DNA of 64,000 nucleotides from an uncultured Holophagaceae bacterium (GTDB lineage Bacteria; Acidobacteriota; Holophagae; Holophagales; Holophagaceae). Positions within the stretch are counted from its first letter, which is position 1. Each line of letters starts with the position of its first letter. The DNA lies in NCBI GenBank assembly GCA_903884655.1, contig CAISFO010000060.1, positions 62,001 to 126,000 of the forward strand. The letters are read 5' to 3'. Under the pieces are notes generated by a model, which was not told the DNA's origin, did not search any database, and was given only the letters and a program-made list of their open reading frames with translations. Below, piece by piece: positions 9,480 through 18,941 of the stretch. Both the position numbers and the translations under genes were made by a program.

Positions 9480-11102
9480 CTACTTCGGTCCATGCACTGC
9501 GGTCGGCGTGTCCTGGGACCACAGCACTTCGAAGGGCCGCACTTCCTGCTCGATGCCCTTCAGGGAGAAGGCACCCAGCTGCCGCAGGCCCTCCTGACCC
9601 GTCATTTCGGCGGTACGGGGCCCCACCACGATCTGGCCCGGCCTCGCCACCGAGCTCTCCAGCCGCGAAGCCAGGTTCACTGTGCTGCCCATGACCGTGT
9701 AGTCCATGCGCTTCTCGCAGCCGATGTCCCCCGCGAAGGCCTCGCCGCTGTTGATGCCAATGCGCATGCGGAGCTCCGGATAGCCCTCGGGCCGCAGGGA
9801 ATTCAAGGCATAGAGTGCCTCCTGCATGGCGACGGCGGCCTCGATGGCGTGCCTGGCGTGGTCGGGATCGGGATTCGGCGCGCCGAAGAAGGCCATGATG
9901 GCGTCGCCGATGTACTTGTCCAGCGTGCCGCCCCGGCTGAAGATCTGGTCCGTCATGGCCTCGAAGGTGCGGTTCAGGATGCCCGCCAGCACCAGGGGCT
10001 CCATGCCCTCGCTCATGCGGGTGAAGCCGGAGATGTCGGCGAACAGCACGCTGATCTGGCAGCGCTGGGCCTGGAGGGCCGGGGCCTCCTTGTTCTGGCT
10101 GGACTTCAGGATCTGGTCCACCACCGCCGGGCTGTGGTACCGCTCCAGGCGCTGACGGAACTTGGCCTCCCGCTCACGCTGGATGCCCACAGCGGCGAAG
10201 TTGGCCATGGCACTCAGCAGGTGCTCATCCTCCCGCTTGAACCCACCCTTGCTGAGGCTGGTCTCCAGGTAGATCACCCCGAAGGCCTTCTCCTCCACGA
10301 TGAGCGGCGCGCAGAGGGCCGAGGTGATGCCGTGGAGCTTGATGCTTTCCCCAGCACTGAACCGTGGATCCATGCGGGCGTCCGTGGTGAGGATGGCCAC
10401 GCGGTTGTCCATGGCCGTGCGGGCGATGGTGCGGCTGATGGGATTGGTGTGGACGCCCGGCTGCTCCTCCCAGATGAGTTCGGGCACCAGTTCGCCGCTG
10501 GGGTCCACGAGCAGGATGAAGCCCCGCTGGCAGGGGATCTGGGCGGTCACCAGGCCCATCACGGAATCCAGGAGTTCGGCCAGGCCTGCGGCCCGCAGCA
10601 GGGTCCCGGCCATGCTCGCCAGGCGCTGGAACAGGGTGACTGCATCCCCAGCCGGGTGCTGGCCGCTGGCCTGGGCCAGCATGGCCTCCAGGCTGGCATG
10701 GGGCATCAGGATCGAGCCCGAGGCGTCGAAGGCGCGATCTTCCAGGGAGATCCTGGAGGCCACGGCCTTGGGCGCCAGCGTGAGGTTCAGGCCCGCCACC
10801 GGTGGGGGGATGGTCTCTCCCTCAGGAAGCCACATGACCATGGCCTCGCCCAGGAGGATGGGTTCGCCCGGCCTCAGGGGCGCGGGTTCCGCGAGCGTCA
10901 CCCCGTTCAGCGAGGTGCCGTTGAGGGACTTCATGTCCATCACCCAGGGCTGCCCCTCCTTGAGGAAGATCCGCGCATGGATCCGGCTCACGGCATTCGC
11001 CTGGATTCGGATGGTGGCCTGGTCGCCCCGGCCGATGGTCACACCCTCCTCAGTGAGGGTCACGGGGTGCAGGGCACCTTCAACCTGGAGAGTAAGTTTC
11101 AC
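9480..11102 (-). CDS. FHA-GAF-class III adenylate/guanylate cyclase
   Basis: FHA (SRIHARIFLKEGQPWVMDMKSLNGTSLNG), GAF, and cyclase motifs LFADISGFT, GGTLDKYIGDAIMAFFGAP, YTVMGSTVNLASRLE. Confidence 0.9.
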   Translation of the reverse strand: MKLTLQVEGALHPVTLTEEGVTIGRGDQATIRIQANAVSRIHARIFLKEGQPWVMDMKSLNGTSLNGVTLAEPAPLRPGEPILLGEAMVMWLPEGETIPPPVAGLNLTLAPKAVASRISLEDRAFDASGSILMPHASLEAMLAQASGQHPAGDAVTLFQRLASMAGTLLRAAGLAELLDSVMGLVTAQIPCQRGFILLVDPSGELVPELIWEEQPGVHTNPISRTIARTAMDNRVAILTTDARMDPRFSAGESIKLHGITSALCAPLIVEEKAFGVIYLETSLSKGGFKREDEHLLSAMANFAAVGIQREREAKFRQRLERYHSPAVVDQILKSSQNKEAPALQAQRCQISVLFADISGFTRMSEGMEPLVLAGILNRTFEAMTDQIFSRGGTLDKYIGDAIMAFFGAPNPDPDHARHAIEAAVAMQEALYALNSLRPEGYPELRMRIGINSGEAFAGDIGCEKRMDYTVMGSTVNLASRLESSVARPGQIVVGPRTAEMTGQEGLRQLGAFSLKGIEQEVRPFEVLWSQDTPTAVHGPK

Positions 11103-11201
11103 GGGCGGTCCGAGGGGGAGGTGAGTTTAACACGCGGCTGCTGACTCTATCGGCCTCCCGTTGTAACCTATGAGGTTCACCTCAGAAGGGTGCGGAGCTG
11201 C

Positions 11202-12582
11202 GTTGACCAAAGTCGGTTTCATGTCCCTGGGCTGCCCCAAGAACCTCGTGGATTCCGAGGTCATGCTGGGGCACTTGCGCCTCAAGGGCTATCAGATCAC
11301 CCCCATCCTGGAGGAGGCCCAGGTGCTGGTGGTCAATACCTGCGGCTTCATCGACGCCGCCAAGAAGGAAAGCGTGGAAGCCATCCTCCAGGCGGCCTCC
11401 ATGAAGAAGGAGGGCGCCTGCGAGAAGCTCATCGTGGCGGGCTGCCTGGTGGAGCGCTACCGGGACGAGCTGATGGCCGAAATGCCCGAGATCGACGCCT
11501 GCCTGGGCACCCGGGACATCGAGCAGATCGCCGAGATCATCGGCGCCGGGGCCAGCTTCGAATTGAATCCCGACCCGGACTACCTCTACACCGAGGCCAG
11601 CCCCAGGATGCTGACCACCCCCAAGGCCAGCGCCTACCTGAAAATCAGCGAAGGGTGCGACCACAGCTGCGCCTTCTGCGTCATCCCCCAGCTCCGCGGC
11701 GCCCAGCGGAGCCGCAGCATCGACAGCGTGGTGGCCGAGGCCAGGAACCTGGTGGCCCAGGGCGTCCTGGAGATCAGCCTGGTGGGCCAGGACACCACGG
11801 ACTACGGCCGGGATTTTGGCGATCCAGACGCACTTGAAAAACTGGTGCGGGCCCTGGGCCAGGTGGATGGCCTGCGCTGGTTCCGCATCCACTACGCCTA
11901 TCCCAACCGCCTCACGGACGGTCTCCTCCACGCCATGGCGGAAACCCCCAATTGCGCCCGGTACCTGGACATGCCCCTGCAGCATGCCCACGCCCCCATC
12001 CTGAAGGCCATGGCCCGGGGCGGCGGCCGGGCCCAGTTCCTGAAGCTGATCCAGAAGGTGCGCCGCATCGTGCCGGGCATCGCCATCCGCTCCAACTTCA
12101 TCGTGGGCTTCCCGGGTGAGGACGAAGCGGCCTTCGAAGTGCTGAAGGCCTTCGTGCAGGAGGCCCGCTTCGAACACGTGGGCGTCTTCACCTACAGCCC
12201 CGAGGAGGGCACCTCCGCCCATGCCCTGGGCGACCCCATCCCCAGGCGCACCAAGGAGGCCCGAAAGCGCCGCCTCCTGGAGCTGCAGCAGAAGATCGCC
12301 CGGGAGCTGAACCAGACCAAGGTGGGCCAGGTCATCGACGTGCTGGTGGAGGGTGCCCACGAGGACACGGATCTGATCATCAAGGGTCGCCACCAGGGCC
12401 AGGCCCCGGAGATCGATGGCAATGTGCTGCTGGTGGACGGCGCCCCCCAGGCGAACTGCATCCAGCGGGTGCGCATCGTGAAGGCCCACGCCTACGACCT
12501 CATCGGCGAAGTGGAGGCGGGTGGCCTCGACGCGAGTACCGCGGCCTATGAAGCCTCATTCCGCTCCCGGCGGCGGTCCTAG
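11202..12582 (+). CDS. rimO: Ribosomal protein uS12 methylthiotransferase (radical SAM)
   Basis: MTKVGFMSLGCPKNLVDSEVMLG; EGCDHSCAFCVIPQLRG; C-terminal TRAM. TTG 11202 favoured over the track start at 11170. Confidence 0.93.
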
Positions 12583-12624
12583 TCGGGGCCTTCCTGGCGT
12601 CAACGCCCTGCCGGTTGCCCCTCA

Positions 12625-12655
12625 CCTGAGGCAGCCCCGCAGCCCCAGGTGTGAC
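12625..12655 (+). terminator. Hairpin downstream of rimO
   Basis: CACCTGAGGC...GCCCCAGGTG inverted repeat shortly after the rimO stop. Confidence 0.4.
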
Positions 12656-12668
12656 CCGGCAAGGGATT

Positions 12669-12770
12669 GAGGCCCACGCCTACGACCTCATCGGCGAAGT
12701 GGAGGAGGGTGGACTCGAATCAAGCACCCTGGCCTATGAGGCGGCCTTCAAGGCCAGGCACCGGCCCTAG
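12669..12770 (+). pseudogene. Duplicated/remnant 3' tail of rimO
   Basis: EAHAYDLIGEVEEGGLESSTLAYEAAFKARHRP* mirrors rimO end KAHAYDLIGEVEAGGLDASTAAYEASFRSRRRS*: same length (33 aa + stop), 23/33 identical. Confidence 0.85.
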
Positions 12771-12849
12771 GATCCGGCGGCCCCCAGGAAGCTAAACGGC
12801 TCCCGGGGCACCCTCGTAAGTAGAGGCAGTCGTCCCTTCAGGGGATTTC

Positions 12850-15027
12850 ATGCGTCTGCTGGCTTTGCTCCTGGCCTGCCTGTCCCTCCTGGCATCCCAG
12901 GCCCCCAACCCGCCCCACGTGGCCATTCCCAGGCTGGCCCAGGCGCCCTCCATGGCCCGGGACACGGACCTCTCCACCTGGGGGGAAGCCCTGAAACTCA
13001 CGGAATTCGGCATGATCATGCCGGACGACAAGGGTCAGAACCGCTGGCCCACCAGCGTCCACGTGGGCTGGGGTGCGGATGCCCTCTATGTCGCCATCAA
13101 GGCGGACGATCCCGAACCTTCCCGGATCCGTGCGGCCCGCCACATGCGGGACAACAACAGCGGGGATTTCGACTTCGTGGGCCTGGACCTCGATCCCTCC
13201 GGAAAGGGCCAGAGCGTCATCCGCTTCTTTGTGACGCCGCTGGGGGGGCAGATCGACGAGATCATGACCGACAGCACGGGCGAGAATGCCTCCTACGACC
13301 TCCTCTGGGATTCGACGGGCGTGGTGACCCCCACCGGCTATGTGGTGAAGATGCGCATCCCCTACAGCAGCCTGCGTCGCAGGCCCGGCGAGTGGGCCAT
13401 GCGGTTCCTGCGCATCATCCCGCGGGAGCGGCGCTACGGCATCACCTGGCCCCGCATGAGCAAGGACGTGCAGTGCGACATCTGCCAGATGGCCCGGGTC
13501 TCCGGCGCCCCCGTGGACAAGCCGGGCTCGCCCTTCCTCCTCATCCCCTTCACCACCTACAACCGCACCCAGTCCCTGGAGACGGACCCGGGCACCCCGG
13601 CCAAAAGCCAGGCTCGCCTGGGAATGGATCTGCGCTACGCCACCTCGGCCCTCACCCTGGAAGGCACGTACCGGCCGGATTTCGCCACGGCTGACGCCGA
13701 CGTGGACCCCCTGCAGATCAACAGCCGCTTCAAGGTCTACTATCCGGAACGGCGCCCCTTCTTCCTGGAAGGCATGGACCTCCTGGGCGTCCAGGGAGCG
13801 CAGCGCCAGTTTTTCAGCCGCTCCATCCAGAATCCCCTTTTTGGCGTGAAGGCCTCGGGCCAGGCCTCCTTCGCCAGCTGGACCATCCTGAATGCCAAGG
13901 ACCTGGATGGCGGCCAGTTCCTCGGCGCCAGTGGGGCCGCAGGTGTCGAGGCCTTCCCTAGCAGTGACACCGCGGCCTCGGTCAAGTTCCAGACGGACAG
14001 CCGAGGCTCCGGCTTCTCCCTGGTGGGCACGGACAAGTCCCTGCTGGGTGGCCCGCCGCAAAGTGGCGGGCAGAGTGGCGGCCTCTACGTGGATCAATAC
14101 CTGGGCCCTGAATTCCACTTCATCGGCAGCGCCATGACCTCGCACTCACGCCTCCCCCAGGCCGATGGCACCAGACTGTCCCAGCGGGGCACGGCCACCT
14201 CGGCTGAACTGGATTGGAACAAACGCAACTGGTGGGCCTGGATCACCACCCAGGCCACCAGCCCGGATCTCGTGCTGTTATCAGGCTTCATCGATCTCCA
14301 GGGCTACCACCGCCAGAGCTTGGGCTTCGGCTGGCGCGAGAACTGGAACGCAGGCCAGCTGTCCCAGGCCAATGCCAACCTTCGCTGGAGAGACCTCACC
14401 TGGTGGAACGGCGATCCCATGGATCGCGCCGTGGGGCTCGACGCCTATATCGAGACGGCCGGAAGGCTGAGCTTCTACCTCAACTGGGACGCGGCCGGGC
14501 GTACCTGGGCCGATGACCATGCCCGGTCCGCGGCAACCCGCTCCCTCACCCTGGGCGGCAACCTGGACCAGCTCTCCGCCTTTCGGCCCGGATGGTCCGT
14601 CACCCTGGCGCGCACGGTGGACCTGCCCTCGGGCGATCCGGCCAGGCTGCGAGTGGCGGCGCTTTCCGCGAAGGGCACGGCGGGTTCCATCTCCTACAGT
14701 TGCACGGGCCAGCAGTCCGAGCTTGATCGCGAACGGGATGACCTGCGTCTCATCCGGGCCCGGGAGCTCGTCTGTTCCGGGAGCTGGCAGTTCCCCCATT
14801 TCTTCTACGTGAAGACCCAGGCCTTCGTGGTGCGCTACGACGGCACCGAGGAAGAGGGCGTGGACAAGTTCCTCAAGGCCTTCGTCGGCTGGCAGCCCAA
14901 CGCCTTCACCAACGCCTACCTGGGCTGGTCCGGCCAACGGCGGCGCGACCCGGCCGCCATCCTCACGACGGAGCGGATGATCGAGCGGGGCCTCTTCGCC
15001 AAATTCGCCTACGCGGTGCAGTTCTGA
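12850..15027 (+). CDS. DUF5916 / CBM9-like domain secreted or outer-membrane protein
   Basis: Signal peptide; SARFKVYYPERRPFFLEGMDLL-type motif region and CBM9-like N-terminus. Confidence 0.8.
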   Translation: MRLLALLLACLSLLASQAPNPPHVAIPRLAQAPSMARDTDLSTWGEALKLTEFGMIMPDDKGQNRWPTSVHVGWGADALYVAIKADDPEPSRIRAARHMRDNNSGDFDFVGLDLDPSGKGQSVIRFFVTPLGGQIDEIMTDSTGENASYDLLWDSTGVVTPTGYVVKMRIPYSSLRRRPGEWAMRFLRIIPRERRYGITWPRMSKDVQCDICQMARVSGAPVDKPGSPFLLIPFTTYNRTQSLETDPGTPAKSQARLGMDLRYATSALTLEGTYRPDFATADADVDPLQINSRFKVYYPERRPFFLEGMDLLGVQGAQRQFFSRSIQNPLFGVKASGQASFASWTILNAKDLDGGQFLGASGAAGVEAFPSSDTAASVKFQTDSRGSGFSLVGTDKSLLGGPPQSGGQSGGLYVDQYLGPEFHFIGSAMTSHSRLPQADGTRLSQRGTATSAELDWNKRNWWAWITTQATSPDLVLLSGFIDLQGYHRQSLGFGWRENWNAGQLSQANANLRWRDLTWWNGDPMDRAVGLDAYIETAGRLSFYLNWDAAGRTWADDHARSAATRSLTLGGNLDQLSAFRPGWSVTLARTVDLPSGDPARLRVAALSAKGTAGSISYSCTGQQSELDRERDDLRLIRARELVCSGSWQFPHFFYVKTQAFVVRYDGTEEEGVDKFLKAFVGWQPNAFTNAYLGWSGQRRRDPAAILTTERMIERGLFAKFAYAVQF

Positions 15028-15046
15028 AGGCTCCCTGGCCCAGTCA

Positions 15047-15676
15047 CTACTGCGTCGATTCCTGCCCGGAGGAGAAGTCGGGTGGGGCAGCGTTCATCTC
15101 ATCGAGGCTGGCCGCCTCCCGGTGCAGGCGGGCCTCGCAGCTGGGACAAATGCCATGGGTGGCGGCGGCCCGAGTCCTGAGATTGAGGAACTGCTCCATG
15201 GTGTGCCACTCGCCCGCCTCATCCCGGATGTTGTGGCACCACGCGCAGACCGGCAGCAGGCCCTTGAGTTCCCGGACCTTGGCCATGGCCTCCGTGAGCC
15301 GCTCGTTGAGGGTCAGCTGGGCGATGAGCTCCCGGCGCAAGGACCCCACCGCCCAGGCGGCGAGCAGGAAGGAGATCTGCTGGTTCAAGGCATCCCACAG
15401 CCTGAAGTACTCGGAAGTGATAATCCGTCCGCTCAAGAGGTCGTGGATGTACCACCCGGCCCCTGCGATCAGGGCCATGGCCAGCCCTTCCCGGGTACCC
15501 CGGGACCAGGCCAGCCAGATGACGGGGAGCAGGTAGAAGGCCGAGAATTCGACCTCCGGTGGCGAAATGATGTCGACCAAGAGCACGCCCGCAAACAGCA
15601 GGACACCCACGGTCCAGCGGGTCAGAAGGTCGGTTCTCCGGAACTGCCCCTGGTGGTGCGTCGTTCCCTGGATCAA
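15047..15676 (-). CDS. Multi-TM membrane protein with C-terminal CAWCHNIRDEAGEW...GICPSC motif
   Basis: Membrane helices then a Cys motif of the type found at the end of sensor proteins. Confidence 0.65.
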   Translation of the reverse strand: MIQGTTHHQGQFRRTDLLTRWTVGVLLFAGVLLVDIISPPEVEFSAFYLLPVIWLAWSRGTREGLAMALIAGAGWYIHDLLSGRIITSEYFRLWDALNQQISFLLAAWAVGSLRRELIAQLTLNERLTEAMAKVRELKGLLPVCAWCHNIRDEAGEWHTMEQFLNLRTRAAATHGICPSCEARLHREAASLDEMNAAPPDFSSGQESTQ

Positions 15677-15826
15677 GGTGCACCTCCAAGGCTCCCGTAT
15701 CAGATCTCCTCCAGAATCTTGCCATGGCCGCCTCGCCCGCAGTGGCAGAGTTCAATCCGGACGGTCCCTGCGATCAGCGGGTTCCGGCTCCCCACGCCCT
15801 GCCTGGCCCCGGGCTACACTGACTGC

Positions 15827-16495
15827 ATGCTGCAGCTGGACCGCATCACCCGCGCCTACGAACTCGGCGGCGAACGCGCCGGTGTGTTCGGCGTATCGCT
15901 GGTGGTGCCCAAGGGATGCCTGGCGGTGCTGGCGGGCCCCAGCGGCAGCGGCAAGACCACCCTGCTGCAGCTGGCGGGCCTGCTGGACGTGCCCGACGAA
16001 GGCGAGGTGTTCCTGGACGGTCAGCCCGTCTCGGCTCTGCCGGAGAAGGCCCGGTGCGACCTGCGCCTGAGGCGTCTGGGCTTCGTGTTCCAGGCCTTCA
16101 ACCTGGTGCCGGTGCTGTCCGCGCTGGAGAACGTGATGCTGCCCCTGCAGCTCCAGGGCGTGGCCGAGGCGGAGGCCCGGGGCCGCGCCCTGGCTGCCCT
16201 GGAGCGGGTGGGCCTCGCGGACCGCAGCCATCACCGCCCGGGCCAGCTCAGTGGTGGCCAGCAGCAGCGGGCGGCCATCGCCCGGGCCCTGGCACCGGCG
16301 CCCCTGCTGGTGCTGGCGGACGAGCCCACCGCCAGCCTCGACCACGCCCACGGTGGCCCCCTCATGGACCTCATGGCCGAGCTGGCCCAGGAGCGTGGCG
16401 TCACGTTCCTCGTCGCCAGCCACGATCCCTCCGTCATCGCTCGCGCCCACCGCGTCTTCCGCCTCGCCGACGGGAAGCTCGTGGAGGCTTCATGA
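15827..16495 (+). CDS. ABC transporter ATP-binding protein (LolD/MacB type)
   Basis: Walker A GPSGSGKTTLLQ, signature LSGGQQQRAAIARAL, Walker B VLADEPTASLD. Confidence 0.92.
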   Translation: MLQLDRITRAYELGGERAGVFGVSLVVPKGCLAVLAGPSGSGKTTLLQLAGLLDVPDEGEVFLDGQPVSALPEKARCDLRLRRLGFVFQAFNLVPVLSALENVMLPLQLQGVAEAEARGRALAALERVGLADRSHHRPGQLSGGQQQRAAIARALAPAPLLVLADEPTASLDHAHGGPLMDLMAELAQERGVTFLVASHDPSVIARAHRVFRLADGKLVEAS

Positions 16496-16653
16496 GCCTG
16501 AAGCTGGTCACCGAAGGCGCGGAATTTCGCGGAAGCCACGGAATCAACCTTGAGGTGCCCTGCACAAGCACTTCAGGCCTATTTCCCCGATTTTCTGCGC
16601 TCTTCGACGCCTCCTGCGACCCGCTGATCAAAGTTCGAAAGGGGCACGGATGA
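16492..16653 (+). CDS. 53-aa bridging ORF between ABC ATPase and permease
   Basis: MSLKLVTEGAEFRGSHGINLEVPCTSTSGLFPRFSALFDASCDPLIKVRKGHG*; ATGA overlap with ATPase stop (16492-16495) and ATGA overlap with permease start (16650-16653). Confidence 0.4.
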   Translation: MSLKLVTEGAEFRGSHGINLEVPCTSTSGLFPRFSALFDASCDPLIKVRKGHG

Positions 16654-17894
16654 TCCTGGCTCGGCTGGCCCTCCGGAACCTGCTGCGTCAGCGGCGGCGC
16701 ACGGCGCTGACCCTGATGGTGGTGGTGGCGGGGTTCCTGGCCCTCAGCCTGGCGGGGGGCTTCATGGCCCAGACTTTCCAGGGACTCTCCGACGCTGCCA
16801 TCCGCGGCGGACTCGGGCATCTCCAGGTGCTGCCACCGGGCGCCATGGAAGGGGACGAGGCCCAGAGTCTGGAGAAGTCCCTCCCCGACGGCGAGGCCCT
16901 GGCCGCCCGCCTCCGCCTGGATCCGGCCGTGGCCGAAGTGCTGCCCCGCATCCAGTTCATGGGCCTGCTGTCCAGCGGAGCGAAGAGTGTGGCCTTCCTC
17001 GGGACGGCCGTGGATCCAGTCCTCGAGCCAAGGCACATGGCCAGCGCGGAAGCCCTGAAGGGCGGGGCCCTGGCGCCGGGTGGCGCAGGTTCCCGCTGGC
17101 TCTCAGCAGAACCGTCGGCCCGGGACGTGATCCTGGGCGTCGGCCTTGCCCGAGCGCTCGGCGCCACCGTGGGCACTTCCCTCACCCTCATGTCCACGAC
17201 CAGAGACGGCGCCCTGAACGCAGTGGACGTGGAGGTGGCAGGCCTCCAGGATCTGGGCCTCCGCGAGCTGAATGATCGCTTCCTTACGGTGAGCCTCGCC
17301 ACCGCAGGCCAACTGCTGGACGCGGGACCGGCCAGGTCGCGACTCTCGGTCGTGTTGAAGCGCCCCCAGGACACCGCCCTGGAACAGGCCCGGATCCAGG
17401 CCCTGCTGCCAGGTGCGTCCGTGAAGCCCTGGTTCGAGCTGGCCTCCTTCTACCGGCAGGTGAAGCTGCTCTATTTCGCCATCTTCGGCTTCATGGGCCT
17501 GGTGCTCTTCCTGGTGGTGCTGCTGGCCACGGCCAACACCCTGCTCATGTCCGTCATGGAGCGGGTGCGGGAGTTCGGGGTGCTGCGGGCCATGGGCCTC
17601 CAGTCTGGTCAGCTCCTGGCGCTGCTCCAGTGGGAGGGCGCCTTCCTGGGACTCATGGGCATCGCCCTGGGCCTCGCCGCCACGCTGGTGCTGCGGGCGG
17701 GCCTCAACGTTCTCCATCTCCAGATGCCCGCCCCGCCCGGCACCAGCCACGGCTACGAGTTGAACATCCACTTCGTGCCCCTCGTCTACCTCGTCGTGGC
17801 CATCGGTCTTCAGGTCACGATCCAGGTGAGCGCCCTGTTCCCAGGTCTGAAGGCCGCGCGGTTAAGGATCGTGGAGGCGTTGAGACATGTCTGA
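16650..17894 (+). CDS. ABC transporter permease (FtsX/LolC-E family)
   Basis: MILARLALRNLLRQRRRTALTLMVVVAGFLALSLAGG and C-terminal FtsX TM block. Confidence 0.9.
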   Translation: MILARLALRNLLRQRRRTALTLMVVVAGFLALSLAGGFMAQTFQGLSDAAIRGGLGHLQVLPPGAMEGDEAQSLEKSLPDGEALAARLRLDPAVAEVLPRIQFMGLLSSGAKSVAFLGTAVDPVLEPRHMASAEALKGGALAPGGAGSRWLSAEPSARDVILGVGLARALGATVGTSLTLMSTTRDGALNAVDVEVAGLQDLGLRELNDRFLTVSLATAGQLLDAGPARSRLSVVLKRPQDTALEQARIQALLPGASVKPWFELASFYRQVKLLYFAIFGFMGLVLFLVVLLATANTLLMSVMERVREFGVLRAMGLQSGQLLALLQWEGAFLGLMGIALGLAATLVLRAGLNVLHLQMPAPPGTSHGYELNIHFVPLVYLVVAIGLQVTIQVSALFPGLKAARLRIVEALRHV

Positions 17895-17930
17895 GCCCCT
17901 CGGGTGACGAAGCGGGCTGCGGGGCAGCCC

Positions 17931-18240
17931 GCGAAGTCGGGCCCCGAGGAGGCTCAGAATAACCTCAAGCAAGGACGCTCTTCGCCGACCCTCCACCCCG
18001 CGAAGTCGGGCCCCGAGGAGGCTCAGAATAACCTCAAGCAAGGACGCTCTTCGCCGACCCTCCACCCCGCGAAGTCGGACCCCGAGGAGGCTCAGAATAA
18101 CCTCAAGCAAGGGCGCCCTTCGCCAACCCTCCAGCCCGCGAAGTCGGGCCCCGAGGAGGCTCGGAATTACCTCAAGCAAGGACGCTCTTCGCCAACCCTC
18201 CAGCCCGCGAAGTCGGGCCCCGAGGAGGCTCAGAGTAACG
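17931..18240 (+). repeat. 69-bp tandem repeat, about 4.5 copies
   Basis: Unit beginning GCGAAGTCGG at 17931, 18000, 18069, 18138, 18207 (exact 69-bp spacing) with a few substitutions. Confidence 0.95.
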
Positions 18241-18281
18241 AGCAAGTGGGTCGAAGCGGACCGGTGCCGTACCATGTACCC

Positions 18282-18857
18282 ATGGAATCACCCACACTTC
18301 ACCGGCCCACCCACGCCAAGGCGCCGCGGCTCGCCTGGTGGCTGGCCACCGGCTTCGGCAGCGGCTACCTGCGCCCCGCGCCGGGCACCTGGGGCAGCCT
18401 GGCGGGGCTGCTGGCCTGGCTGCTTCTCGCCCACAGCCTGCGACGGGTGCACGCCAGCGCAGCGCCCTGGCTCATGCTGGCGGCGCCACTCCTGCTCACC
18501 CTGATTGCCGTGTGGGTCTCGGACCTGGTGGTGAAGGAGACAGGACTGAAGGACCCCTCCTGCATCGTCATCGACGAGTGGGCGGGCATGTGGTTCGCCC
18601 TCACACCCATGCTCTTCACGGTGGCACCCCAGCCCCTGACGCTCTGGATCCTGCGACTGCTGGTGCCCTTCCTGCTCTTCCGCCTCTTCGACATCTGGAA
18701 GCCGGGCCCTGTGGACGCGGCCCAGAGCCTGCCCGGCGGCTGGGGTGTGGTCCTTGACGATGTGTTGGCGGGCCTGCTGGCCGGGTTGTTCACGCTACCC
18801 CTGGACCGCTGGCTGGGAGCCCAGGCCCTGGCCCATCCGAGTCTCTGGCGGTCCTGA
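18282..18857 (+). CDS. pgpA: Phosphatidylglycerophosphatase A
   Basis: LATGFGSGYLRPAPGTWGSLAGLL, CIVIDEWAGMWFAL, DIWKPGPVDAAQ...GGWGVVLDDVLAG. Frame stays open upstream to 17904 through the 69-bp repeats. Confidence 0.9.
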   Translation: MESPTLHRPTHAKAPRLAWWLATGFGSGYLRPAPGTWGSLAGLLAWLLLAHSLRRVHASAAPWLMLAAPLLLTLIAVWVSDLVVKETGLKDPSCIVIDEWAGMWFALTPMLFTVAPQPLTLWILRLLVPFLLFRLFDIWKPGPVDAAQSLPGGWGVVLDDVLAGLLAGLFTLPLDRWLGAQALAHPSLWRS

Positions 18858-18941
18858 CGGCACGCAATTCATGCCCAGCACTTCGCCGTCCGGATCCTCC
18901 CCAGCGTTCTCTAGAATGAAGGTTCTCTTCGGACCCGTTCA

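Noticed and set aside
17862-18275. Minus-strand repeat ORF (LLEVILSLLGARLRGLEGWRRAS repeats)
   Set aside because: A consequence of the 69-bp unit being divisible by three; no start context or homology.
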